From an uncultured Prevotellaceae bacterium (lineage in GTDB: Bacteria > Bacteroidota > Bacteroidia > Bacteroidales > Bacteroidaceae): DNA of 37,602 nucleotides. Position numbers and translations under genes: made by a program. The notes beneath the pieces are model-generated. The model was given only the letters and a program-made list of their open reading frames with translations, was not told where the DNA came from and ran no database searches. Numbering within the stretch: the first letter of the stretch is position 1; each line of letters opens with the position of its first letter. Where the stretch lies: positions 1 through 37,602 of the forward strand of contig CADCDK010000020.1 in assembly GCA_902800185.1 (NCBI GenBank), in the 5' to 3' direction. Below, piece by piece: positions 16,935 through 24,806 of the stretch.

Positions 16935-18083
16935 TTAATGTCTCAGTCTCCACCACAGGTGATAGATTCTGAAAATAGGTTCCCAAATACACTCTGACGG
17001 AAAATACCACGCCATCCGGATATCGCGCATAATGCGTTGCAGGTTGTATCTCCATCCCAAGGTCTTGACACCGCTGAGCATCTGCTCGTGCTGCTTGTCG
17101 AGCATTTCTCCGTTGATGATCTCTCTCATCAGGATTCGTCCCGTCGTTTCGTTGGGCTCTGCTATCATGTACTCTTCCGGCAAGCCCAGTTCTTCCCTTA
17201 AAGCCCACATCACCGCCTGCGCCACAGGGTGCAGGCCGAGGTGTTTCAACTGGCGCACGATGGCCGATCGTTGCCTGCTGTCAAAGGGTTGTCCCGACTT
17301 CAGCAGGAAGTAGTAGTCCAACAGATGGCGCATGCCGATGCCGTCTAACAACAGGTGCCTGTAGATGTGGCATAGCTGGTAGTAGATGTTGAACTCCTGC
17401 GTGGGGACACAGATGATTCCCCCATTCGTGCCCGGCAGCACAGCTTGGTTGGCGAACTGTTCCTGCGCATGTTCGTTGAAGAAGCGCTGCAACCGGCGGT
17501 TATACCACAAGGAGTTCAGCCATGAGGGACGGTAATGAACCTCAATGTCCACGCCCTGCGACTTGATGAACTTCACGTGGTGATAGGTTCTCTTCTTGCC
17601 TGGGCGCACCGAGTCGATGTATGCTAAGACTTTCCTTGCGCCTCCTTCCACCCACAGGTCGATGTCGCCCGACTGTCGCAGGAATTCTTTCGGGAAGTAG
17701 AGCGCGTTACCCTGGCCCTTGAGCACACAGGTGCGAAAACCCTCTTTGCGGAACTGCTCCGTTGCCCATACCGATCTGTCGTTGACCTTCTTGTCGGCTA
17801 ACTCAATCCTTCGGCGGGTGGCCATCCATTCCAGCACGTCATCTTCCGTCGGCCTGACCTGCTCCACCTCTTCGGCGGAGGCCTTGATGGGAGAAGCCTC
17901 TCCCTCCCTGAACCAACGCTGAATGCCGTTCCAGTAGATGGTCACGGTAGCCTGCCTCTTGGCGAACTTCAGCAGGTCGAGCCAGTCCACCTCGCGCAGC
18001 TGTGCTATCGTCGGCACCCCTCCTTCGCTGTCACCGGCCAGGCAACAGCGCAACAGGGCAAGGTATAAGTCAGTCTTCTCCAT
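16935..18083 (-). CDS. Nucleotidyltransferase-like protein (NTP_transf_5 type)
   Basis: The 382-aa product matches the uncharacterised nucleotidyltransferase family found in polysaccharide gene clusters. LKGQGNALYFP at about 120-130 and RQSGDIDLWV at about 136-145 give the paired-aspartate pattern of the Pol-beta-like fold; a third acidic residue may be D175 in VDIEVHYRP. Its substrate is not known. It heads the operon with rfbC, rfbD, rfbB and the WecA-type gene. It is not a replacement for RfbA by sequence, since it lacks the sugar nucleotidyltransferase signature of that family. Confidence 0.8.
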   Translation of the reverse strand: MEKTDLYLALLRCCLAGDSEGGVPTIAQLREVDWLDLLKFAKRQATVTIYWNGIQRWFREGEASPIKASAEEVEQVRPTEDDVLEWMATRRRIELADKKVNDRSVWATEQFRKEGFRTCVLKGQGNALYFPKEFLRQSGDIDLWVEGGARKVLAYIDSVRPGKKRTYHHVKFIKSQGVDIEVHYRPSWLNSLWYNRRLQRFFNEHAQEQFANQAVLPGTNGGIICVPTQEFNIYYQLCHIYRHLLLDGIGMRHLLDYYFLLKSGQPFDSRQRSAIVRQLKHLGLHPVAQAVMWALREELGLPEEYMIAEPNETTGRILMREIINGEMLDKQHEQMLSGVKTLGWRYNLQRIMRDIRMAWYFPSECIWEPIFRIYHLWWRLRH

Positions 18084-18091
18084 TTTTCCTG

Positions 18092-18123
18092 CAAAGATAT
18101 GAAAATATTTTCAAAGCGACAAA
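18092..18123 (-). promoter_or_regulatory. Promoter of the polysaccharide operon
   Basis: On the minus strand TTTG (18120-18123), a 20-bp spacer and TATCTTTG (18092-18099) lie just before the start at 18083. The leader would be very short. Confidence 0.8.
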
Positions 18124-18159
18124 AAGAAAGAGTATTTCTAATGATTTTTGCCCAAACCC

Positions 18160-18190
18160 TTGGCTGATTGCCGAATTCTTCCTATCTTTG
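18160..18190 (+). promoter_or_regulatory. Promoter of tmRNA
   Basis: TTGG at 18160-18163, a 19-bp spacer and TATCTTTG at 18183-18190. Transcription would begin near 18196, giving a 5' precursor of about 34 nt to be removed from the tmRNA. Confidence 0.75.
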
Positions 18191-18229
18191 CAGCGCGTTA
18201 CACATCGTTGTCGGTGTGCCGCCTGTTCC

Positions 18230-18625
18230 GGGGTTGACTGGATTTGACGGCGAGATGAGATGGTACGTAAGCACGCGGAGGCTCGTTGGTTCCCTCCTTA
18301 ATCTGAGCTGGCGCAAATTTAATTGGCAACAAACAGTATGCTCTCGCTGCCTAATCGAAGTACAGTAGATTACTGGCTTTATTCTCTTACAAGGTAGGAG
18401 AACGAGACGTCGCTCCAAGGATGTTGTTCCGAATCTGAGGATGAAGCGGCGCAGGAAAATCGGAAATAGTCTGTTCAGGTCTCGATGTTCAGATGAAATC
18501 TTAGAGAATAAGGTTATGATTGGTGGTCCAGGTCTTGTCATAACACGAAAATGAAGGCTGGAATAAGCGTGTAGAAAGCGTATGGTTTCCTTGTGCGGAC
18601 GTGGGTTCGAATCCCACCAGCTCCA
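18230..18625 (+). ncRNA. ssrA: tmRNA (transfer-messenger RNA)
   Basis: tmRNA rescues stalled ribosomes. The 5' end GGGGTTGACTGG pairs with 3' CAGCTCC (18618-18624) to give a 7-bp acceptor stem, followed by discriminator A at 18625; CCA is not fully encoded. The T arm is GTGGGTTCGAATCCCAC at 18601-18617. The tag frame begins at GGC 18325 and reads GNKQYALAA before a TAA at 18352-18354, probably preceded by a charged alanine. The YALAA end matches Bacteroidetes tags, while the first part differs from the GENNYALAA/GETNYALAA forms I know from related genera. Length is about 396 nt. Confidence 0.95.
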
Positions 18626-18673
18626 CCTCCGCCCATGTGATTGGGTCAAGTATTTGATGACTTGGGAAAAAAT

Positions 18674-18713
18674 GAAGAGTGAATAGTCGCGTGACTATTC
18701 ACTCTTCACTTTT
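18674..18713. terminator. Bidirectional terminator between tmRNA and GH115 gene
   Basis: GAAGAGTGAATAGTC (18674-18688) pairs perfectly with 18693-18707 over 15 bp around a GCGT loop. A T-rich run follows on the plus strand and an A-rich run precedes it, so it can stop both tmRNA and GH115 transcripts. The arms are made of heptamer units (GAAGAGT, GAATAGT). Confidence 0.85.
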
Positions 18714-18723
18714 TCTGTGGGAT

Positions 18724-21282
18724 TTAAAAGTCCAGTGCCGGCCTGATGGGGAAGGTGTAGGCGGCGCGTGTCGTGTCGAAGTCTATCATCCATTGGTCAA
18801 GGAGGAAATGGTCATCGAGTGCCCTGACAGTGAGCGTATGGGTGCCGAAAGTGAGGAAGAAACGAATCTCCCTGATGGCCTGTCCTCTGAGCACTTGCTC
18901 CTTCCATCGTTCAGAGCGGAAGGGCTCTTTCAGAGAAAACACCTGAGGCGTGGCTCCGTCGATGCTGACAGCGAAGCGCAGGTCGCCCTTGTCGTTGGGG
19001 TGCATGGGAACGGCGGCCAGTCGTAGGATGACATCCCCATGTTTGGTCGTAGTGAAACGATAGGACACCGAGCCATCGCGTGGCATGCTCACTGCGTTCA
19101 TGCTGTGACCCAGCATGTGGATGGTCTTCACACCATCTGAGCAGGCATTGAAGTCGCAGGCGTTACGGACGATGACACCAGGTATGTTTACTTGGCGTTG
19201 GATGGCTTCTTGCTCTTCTCTCATGGAGGTGAGCTGTTCGTCCATGAGTTCTTTGGCCGAATAGGTCTCAATTTCCTTTTCCGAAAGAGCGTCGGGCAGG
19301 GTGGGCTCACCGAAGACGGGAAGTTCCCGCGGGTTCATGCACATGAGACCCTGCCATTTGCCATGGGCCATCTGGTGGTTGTAGTGTTCCGTCAAGGCTT
19401 TTAATTCCTGATGGGCTTTGATGCTTCGTGCAGCGGAGACGAGTGCCTCCTCGTCGTGGTGGAACGATGAGGGACGTGCGATATGGCGTGCCTCCTGTGC
19501 CTCCAGCTGCTTGGTGGCCATCGCCGCTGCTGCGAACACAGGGTATTTCACCGCGGCGAAGAAGGCATCGTGCAGTTCGGGACGAAGCGTCTTCTCCACT
19601 TCCAGTATCGTTTCTTTCTGCTTCTCGAAACAGTAGAGGTAGGCTTCAAGCTCGTTGCCGAAGGACACGGCGTTGAACTCAGTGTCTGCAACGGGTGAGA
19701 GTCCTCGTGGATATTTCTGTTTGTCCAGTTCCACCTGGTTCCATCCCATGAACTCGGGCTTGCGTATGGCCGTGAGGTGGTAATACTCGGCCATGACGGG
19801 CAGGAGACGTTTGCCGGCTTCTGTCCCGAACTGCTGTGTGAGCCAGTAGCGGAGGTGGTGCTCGACGTTATCGGGCTTCACGGCATGGATGTTCCATGCC
19901 ATGTCCAGGAAGAGCGAGAGGTCATAGGCCGCAATCTTCGGGTCGTGGACATTGGCAATCCATATCTGCCGCGCATGGTGCTCATAGGCTGTTAGCATCT
20001 CGTTGGCAATGAGTCCGGGCTGGGTGGTCGTCAGCCACAGGTAGTCGTGTGGACGTCCCCAGTAGCTCAGATGGTAATATACGCCAGCCCCTCCACCGCG
20101 CCGTTGCTGTGCTTCATCGGGGAGCCGTGTCAGATAGCCGTAGTTGTCATCACACCACATCAGCGTGACATCATCGGGCACCTGCAGACCATTGTCGAGG
20201 ATGTCCAGCACTTCCTTGTAGGGGATGAAGATTTGTGGAATCTCCTCAATGTTCTTGTTGATATGCTTTGTGAGCAGTTGTCGTTGGTCGTCGATGACCT
20301 GTTGCAGGGCTTTCGTCTTCTCATCGAGTGTCTTTACGCCTTCCATCGGGCCGTCGTGTATGCCGCGCATGCCTAATGTGTAAAGGACTTCCATGTGGGC
20401 TGTCTCCTTCAGTCGCGCGGTCCAGTAGTCCTGCACGCGCTGGCTATTAGTGATATAGTTGTAATCCCCCATGCGCTGTGGGTGCCATTCGCCGGTGTTA
20501 TTACGTAGCATCGGCTCGCAATGGCTTGAACCGATCACGATGGCGCAGGAGTCAGCCACTTCACGATTCCCCTTGACCAGGAAGAAGGGTGTGGTGCCTT
20601 CATGCATGGCCGGCCAAAGGGTGTTGGCTCTCAGGCGTAGCAGGAGTTCGAAGATTTTCTTATAGGTGCGCGGTCCGATGCTGCCTTTGGGCAGTTGCTT
20701 GTCCATTCTTTGGTGTGCCCATACGCGCAGGCTCCAGTCTTCGTCGTTGATGAAGATGCCACGATAGGCCACCGACGGCCATTGCAGGGTGGAGAAGTCC
20801 GTGCTTGTCTGCAGGGTCTGCCGCTTCTCGGGTACCACGTCGCCCCACCATACCCACGGCGACACGCCTGCCATGCGCGACAGTTCCAGGATGCCGTAGG
20901 CCGTGCCGCGGGCATCGCTGCCGATTACCACCAGTCGTCCGCCGTGGCAACCGATATAGAATGCCTCGCGCTTGGCAATGATTTTCTCATAGGGAAGCCG
21001 GCGCTTGTGGAGCTTCTTGAACTCCTTGTTGGTGAGCATGTCGAGCTCGATGATGTCTATCGGGGCGTTGTTGCGCTGTTCGGCCCGATGGCCGGTGACA
21101 GCCTTCATGTCGTCGCTGAACATGTTGAGCGCTACTTTGACGACAGGAGCCACATGATCCTGCACGCTATAGCAGACGGCTCCCTTTCCGTTATACCACA
21201 CAACGTCGTCGGCTTTTGCATGTCCGGCAAATGTCGCCAGTAACAGGCTGGCGATGATATATATATAGAATGTGTTTCGCAT
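18724..21282 (-). CDS. GH115 alpha-glucuronidase
   Basis: The 852-aa enzyme belongs to glycoside hydrolase family 115, which removes (4-O-methyl-)glucuronic acid side chains from xylan. The start MRNTFYIYIIASLLLATF gives a signal peptide cleaved near residue 25; the reading frame is open upstream but that would spoil the signal. Recognisable parts are IGSDARGTAYGILELSRMAG, the WWGDVVPEK segment, YRGIFINDEDW at about 174-184, LWPAMHEG at about 225-232 and the conserved MWCDDNYGYLTRLP at about 375-388. A C-terminal domain (about 650-852) looks like the family's accessory domains. It stands alone, without SusC/SusD genes. Confidence 0.92.
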   Translation of the reverse strand: MRNTFYIYIIASLLLATFAGHAKADDVVWYNGKGAVCYSVQDHVAPVVKVALNMFSDDMKAVTGHRAEQRNNAPIDIIELDMLTNKEFKKLHKRRLPYEKIIAKREAFYIGCHGGRLVVIGSDARGTAYGILELSRMAGVSPWVWWGDVVPEKRQTLQTSTDFSTLQWPSVAYRGIFINDEDWSLRVWAHQRMDKQLPKGSIGPRTYKKIFELLLRLRANTLWPAMHEGTTPFFLVKGNREVADSCAIVIGSSHCEPMLRNNTGEWHPQRMGDYNYITNSQRVQDYWTARLKETAHMEVLYTLGMRGIHDGPMEGVKTLDEKTKALQQVIDDQRQLLTKHINKNIEEIPQIFIPYKEVLDILDNGLQVPDDVTLMWCDDNYGYLTRLPDEAQQRRGGGAGVYYHLSYWGRPHDYLWLTTTQPGLIANEMLTAYEHHARQIWIANVHDPKIAAYDLSLFLDMAWNIHAVKPDNVEHHLRYWLTQQFGTEAGKRLLPVMAEYYHLTAIRKPEFMGWNQVELDKQKYPRGLSPVADTEFNAVSFGNELEAYLYCFEKQKETILEVEKTLRPELHDAFFAAVKYPVFAAAAMATKQLEAQEARHIARPSSFHHDEEALVSAARSIKAHQELKALTEHYNHQMAHGKWQGLMCMNPRELPVFGEPTLPDALSEKEIETYSAKELMDEQLTSMREEQEAIQRQVNIPGVIVRNACDFNACSDGVKTIHMLGHSMNAVSMPRDGSVSYRFTTTKHGDVILRLAAVPMHPNDKGDLRFAVSIDGATPQVFSLKEPFRSERWKEQVLRGQAIREIRFFLTFGTHTLTVRALDDHFLLDQWMIDFDTTRAAYTFPIRPALDF

Positions 21283-21301
21283 ATTTCTTTGATTGAGGTT
21301 G

Positions 21302-21309
21302 CAAATGTA
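21302..21309 (-). promoter_or_regulatory. -7 promoter element of the GH115 gene
   Basis: TACATTTG on the minus strand, 20 nt before the start codon. The expected -33 TTTG at 19-20 bp is not seen; runs of T with a TTTG lie closer, at 12 bp. Confidence 0.45.
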
Positions 21310-21371
21310 GCAAAAAATAAGCAAAAAAACGAGCAATGGGAAGGCTTTTCGTGAAAGTGGCAGGCAAAATA

Positions 21372-21403
21372 TTTGAAAGTAAGCAATTATTTCAGTACTT
21401 TTG
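21372..21403 (+). promoter_or_regulatory. Promoter of mrp
   Basis: TTTG at 21372-21375, a 20-bp spacer and TACTTTTG at 21396-21403, followed by the ATG at 21421. It supports that ATG over the open reading frame that continues upstream. Confidence 0.8.
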
Positions 21404-21420
21404 CAGAAAATTTCGTGAAG

Positions 21421-22542
21421 ATGACAGAGACACTATATCCCAAGATGGTAGTGGATGCATTGCAGACGGTGATGTATCCGGGTACGAAAAAGAATCTGGT
21501 GGAGAGCGAGATGCTTGCCGACACACCGGTGGTGAACAAGGGTGAGGGACGTTGGCACGTCAGGGTCGAACTCGTATTCCCCCGCGACACCGATCCGTTC
21601 CTGAAGTCAACGGTCAAGTCGGCCGAGGCTGCCATCCATTACCACTGTGGCGAAGACATCGATGTAGAAATCCGCACGGAGTTCAAGACGAAGCCCCGTC
21701 CCGAGGTGGGGAAGATGCTCCCGGGGGTGAAAAACATCGTTGCCGTCAGCTCTGGCAAGGGCGGGGTGGGTAAATCCACGGTCTCAGCCAATCTTGCCAT
21801 TGCCTTAGCTCGTTTAGGGTACAAGGTGGGCCTGCTCGACACTGACATCTTCGGCCCGTCGATGACCAAGATGTTTGGCGTGGAAGACGTGCGCCCGTAT
21901 GCTGTAGAGAAAGACGGACGGCAACTCATCGTGCCCGTTGAGAAATATGGTGTGAAGCTGCTGAGCATCGGCTTCTTTGTCAGTCCCGACACGGCAACCC
22001 TTTGGCGCGGCGGTATGGCAACTTCGGCTTTGAAACAGCTCATTGCCGATGCCGACTGGGGAGAGCTCGACTATTTCATCCTGGACACACCGCCGGGAAC
22101 CAGTGACATTCACCTGACACTCCTGCAAACGCTTCCCATCACGGGAGCGGTCATCGTCTCCACGCCGCAACAGGTGGCGCTGGCGGATGCGCGCAAGGGT
22201 ATCGACATGTATCGCAACGACAAGGTGCAGGTGCCCATCCTGGGCCTGGTAGAGAACATGGCGTGGTTTACGCCGGCTGAACTGCCAGAAAACCGTTACT
22301 ACCTCTTCGGGAAAGAGGGCTGCCGCCAACTGGCAGAGGAAATGCAGGTGCCCCTGTTGGCACAGATCCCCATTGTGCAGAGTATCTGTGAGAGTGGTGA
22401 TGCAGGCGAGCCCGCTGCCCTTCATGTTGATACCGTGACGGGACAGTCTTTCCTTTCGCTTGCCCAGAGTGTCGTTACCGTGGTGAACCGACGCAATGCC
22501 GATTTGCCTAAGACGCAGATTGTGGGAGTGAAGAAAAGTTGA
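21421..22542 (+). CDS. mrp: Mrp/NBP35-type ATP-binding iron-sulfur carrier
   Basis: The 373-aa cytoplasmic protein has an N-terminal MIP18/DUF59 domain (about 5-90) and a P-loop ATPase domain. The deviant Walker A GKGGVGKS is at 112-119 and the conserved DTPPGTSDIHL follows at about 222-232. Mrp proteins carry Fe-S clusters to target enzymes. After ENMAWF, where other Mrp proteins have a CxxC cluster-binding pair, this one reads TPAELPENRYYLFG with no cysteine. The next gene, rlmN, encodes an Fe-S enzyme 17 nt downstream. Confidence 0.92.
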   Translation: MTETLYPKMVVDALQTVMYPGTKKNLVESEMLADTPVVNKGEGRWHVRVELVFPRDTDPFLKSTVKSAEAAIHYHCGEDIDVEIRTEFKTKPRPEVGKMLPGVKNIVAVSSGKGGVGKSTVSANLAIALARLGYKVGLLDTDIFGPSMTKMFGVEDVRPYAVEKDGRQLIVPVEKYGVKLLSIGFFVSPDTATLWRGGMATSALKQLIADADWGELDYFILDTPPGTSDIHLTLLQTLPITGAVIVSTPQQVALADARKGIDMYRNDKVQVPILGLVENMAWFTPAELPENRYYLFGKEGCRQLAEEMQVPLLAQIPIVQSICESGDAGEPAALHVDTVTGQSFLSLAQSVVTVVNRRNADLPKTQIVGVKKS

Positions 22543-22558
22543 TAGATGAAAGTTGAAG
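22538..22558. repeat. Short heptamer array between mrp and rlmN
   Basis: Three 7-bp units, GTTGATA, GATGAAA and GTTGAAG, fill the spacer and include the mrp stop codon. The unit is close to the reverse complement of the AACTCTC-type heptamer near 8200. Confidence 0.5.
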
Positions 22559-22559
22559 A

Positions 22560-23603
22560 ATGATGGAAAAACAGAAGAAACGGATATTGCTGGGAATGAC
22601 GCTTGCCGAACTAAAGGAGCTGGCGAAGTCGTTGGGGATGCCTGCGTTTACGGGTGGACAGATGGCCAAGTGGATCTATGAGCAGCACGTAACCTCGATA
22701 GATGAGATGACCAATATCTCCAAACAAAACCGTGAACGGCTTGCCGAGGTATGTGAAATAGGGTGCTCCGCACCTGTGGATGCACAGTATTCTCAGGATG
22801 GCACCATCAAGTATCTGTTCCCTGTCAACTCCTTGGAGTCCCCGAAGTTCGTGGAGACAGTCATGATTCCCGATGGCGACCGCGCAACCCTGTGTGTGTC
22901 CTGTCAGGTGGGATGCAAGATGAACTGCCTGTTCTGTCAGACAGGCAAGCAAGGATGGGAGGGAAACCTCTCTGTCACCGACATCCTCAACCAGATCTAT
23001 TCATTGCCAGAGAGGGATAGACTCACCAATATTGTCATGATGGGACAAGGAGAGCCTATGGACAACCTCGACAATGTCCTGCGTGCTACAGAGATACTCA
23101 CCGCCGACTACGGTTGGGCATGGAGTCCGCGACGTATCACCGTGAGCTCGGTTGGCGTGCGTGGTAAGCTGAAGCGTTTCATCGAGGAAAGTGAATGCCA
23201 CGTGGCCATCAGCCTCCATTCGCCCATTCATGAGCAGCGCCTGCAACTGATGCCTGCAGAGAAGGGCATGCCCATCGCAGAGGTCGTGGAGCTGTTGCGG
23301 CAGTACGACTTCTCCCACCAGCGCCGCCTCTCATTTGAATACATCGTGTTTGGCGGAGTGAATGATTCGCAGTTGCATGCCCGTGAGCTGGTCAAGCTCT
23401 TGAAAGGAATGGACTGCCGCATCAACCTGATTCGCTTCCACCAGATTCCCGATGTTCCTTTGCACGGTGCCGACGAGAAGCGCATGGAGAGCCTGCGAGA
23501 TTACTTGACGGCTCATGGCCTGTTTACCACCATCCGTGCCAGTCGAGGACAGGACATCTTCGCCGCCTGCGGCTTGCTGAGCACAGCCAGGAAGGGGGAA
23601 TAG
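22560..23603 (+). CDS. rlmN: 23S rRNA (adenine-C2)-methyltransferase RlmN
   Basis: This 347-aa radical-SAM enzyme methylates A2503 of 23S rRNA and A37 of some tRNAs. The cluster motif CxxxCxxC is C119-C123-C126 in GCKMNCLFCQTG. The methyl-accepting cysteine is C337 in FAACGLL. GQGEPMDNLDNVL at about 162-174 is conserved. Two adjacent ATG codons start the gene (MMEKQ). The TAG stop coincides with the first unit of a 9-bp tandem array. Confidence 0.96.
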   Translation: MMEKQKKRILLGMTLAELKELAKSLGMPAFTGGQMAKWIYEQHVTSIDEMTNISKQNRERLAEVCEIGCSAPVDAQYSQDGTIKYLFPVNSLESPKFVETVMIPDGDRATLCVSCQVGCKMNCLFCQTGKQGWEGNLSVTDILNQIYSLPERDRLTNIVMMGQGEPMDNLDNVLRATEILTADYGWAWSPRRITVSSVGVRGKLKRFIEESECHVAISLHSPIHEQRLQLMPAEKGMPIAEVVELLRQYDFSHQRRLSFEYIVFGGVNDSQLHARELVKLLKGMDCRINLIRFHQIPDVPLHGADEKRMESLRDYLTAHGLFTTIRASRGQDIFAACGLLSTARKGE

Positions 23604-23700
23604 GACTCATAGGTCTCATAAGGCTCATAGGTCTCATAGGTCTCATAAGGCTCATAAGACTCATAAGACTCATAGGTCCTATAGGACTCATAAGACTCAT
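23600..23700. repeat. 9-bp tandem array, consensus ATARGNCTC
   Basis: Eleven units, such as ATAGGACTC, ATAGGTCTC, ATAAGGCTC and ATAAGACTC, run from the rlmN stop codon to 17 nt before pdxA. The same unit is found at 9703-9747. The array fills almost the whole spacer. Confidence 0.9.
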
Positions 23701-23717
23701 CCAAAAAACAAAATAAC

Positions 23718-24806
23718 ATGGAAGAAAGAAAAGTACGCGTGGCTATCACGCAAGGTGATACCAATGGTATCGGATATGAACTGATTTTTAGAACTTTTGC
23801 AGCACCGGAGTTGCTCGAACTCTGCACACCTGTTGTGTATGGCTCGCCCAAGGTGGCGGCTTACCACCGCAATGCGCTGAATATGGAGGCCAACTTCACA
23901 ATTATCAGCAAGGCAGAGGAAGCACGCGATGGACGTGTGAACCTGTTGGCTTGTGTCGATGACGAGGTGAAGGTGGAACTCGGAACGGCAACGAAGGAGT
24001 CGGCAACAGCAGGTGTGAAGGCCCTGAAACGGGCTGTGGCCGATGTCAAGGCAGGCCTATGTGACGTATTGGTGACAGCTCCGCTGGATCGTAGTGAGGC
24101 TGCCGGATTCTCTGGGCATCAGGCGTTTCTCGAAAAAACTTTGGGCGAGGAGGGGAAGTCTATCAGCCTGTTGCTGACCGAGTCGCTTCGCATGGCATTC
24201 CTGACATCCGACATCGCCCTGAAGGAGGTTGCTGCGAAGGTGACAGAAGAGAATATCGTGACAACCGTCACACGTCTTTTCGAGGTTCTGCGTCGCGATT
24301 GGCGCTTCTCCAATCCGCGCGTGGCTGTGATGGCACTCAATCCCAATGCTGACGGAGCAGAGGAACAGAATACGATTGTGCCTGCTCTGAAACAACTGGA
24401 GGAGAACCGTGTCAACGTATTCGGGCCCTATGCTGCCGTTGATTTCTTTGGCATGGGACACTATGATGCCTTCGATGGTGTGCTGGCCATGTATCACGAT
24501 CAGGGAATGGCACCGCTCAAAGCCCTTGCAGATGATCGTGCTGTCCGCTTGTTGACAGGACTCAGCGTGGTCGTGACAGAACCCGCTTTGTCTCCCTTCG
24601 CAAACACTGCTCAGACAGAGCTCAGCGAAGCACCCATGCGCCAGGCCATCTATGCGGCCATTGATGTTTGGCGCAACCGCCAGACCTATGATGCACCCAT
24701 GGCAAATCCATTGCCCAAACTCTATCACGAAAAGCGTGACGAGAGTGAGAAGGTGAGGTTCTCCATTCCCAAGAAACACGAGAACAGCATAAAAGAACGG
24801 CTGTGA
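23718..24806 (+). CDS. pdxA: PdxA-family protein with altered active site
   Basis: The 362-aa protein is homologous to 4-hydroxythreonine-4-phosphate dehydrogenase of vitamin B6 synthesis. Fold landmarks are TQGDTNGIGYELI at 11-23, SGHQAFLEK at 132-140, FGPYAAVDFF at about 235-244 and AMYHDQGMAPLKAL at about 256-269. Of the three metal-binding histidines of E. coli PdxA (H166, H211, H266), only the last is kept. The TTH segment is TSD here, and NPHAGEGG is NPNADGAEE and shorter. The DHGTA loop after the third ligand is replaced by SPFANTAQTE. This may be a divergent or altered-function member, so the symbol is provisional. Its stop overlaps the next start. Confidence 0.85.
   Translation: MEERKVRVAITQGDTNGIGYELIFRTFAAPELLELCTPVVYGSPKVAAYHRNALNMEANFTIISKAEEARDGRVNLLACVDDEVKVELGTATKESATAGVKALKRAVADVKAGLCDVLVTAPLDRSEAAGFSGHQAFLEKTLGEEGKSISLLLTESLRMAFLTSDIALKEVAAKVTEENIVTTVTRLFEVLRRDWRFSNPRVAVMALNPNADGAEEQNTIVPALKQLEENRVNVFGPYAAVDFFGMGHYDAFDGVLAMYHDQGMAPLKALADDRAVRLLTGLSVVVTEPALSPFANTAQTELSEAPMRQAIYAAIDVWRNRQTYDAPMANPLPKLYHEKRDESEKVRFSIPKKHENSIKERL

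Noticed and set aside
23600-23700. CRISPR-like array
   Set aside because: The unit is 9 bp with no spacers; it is a simple tandem repeat.
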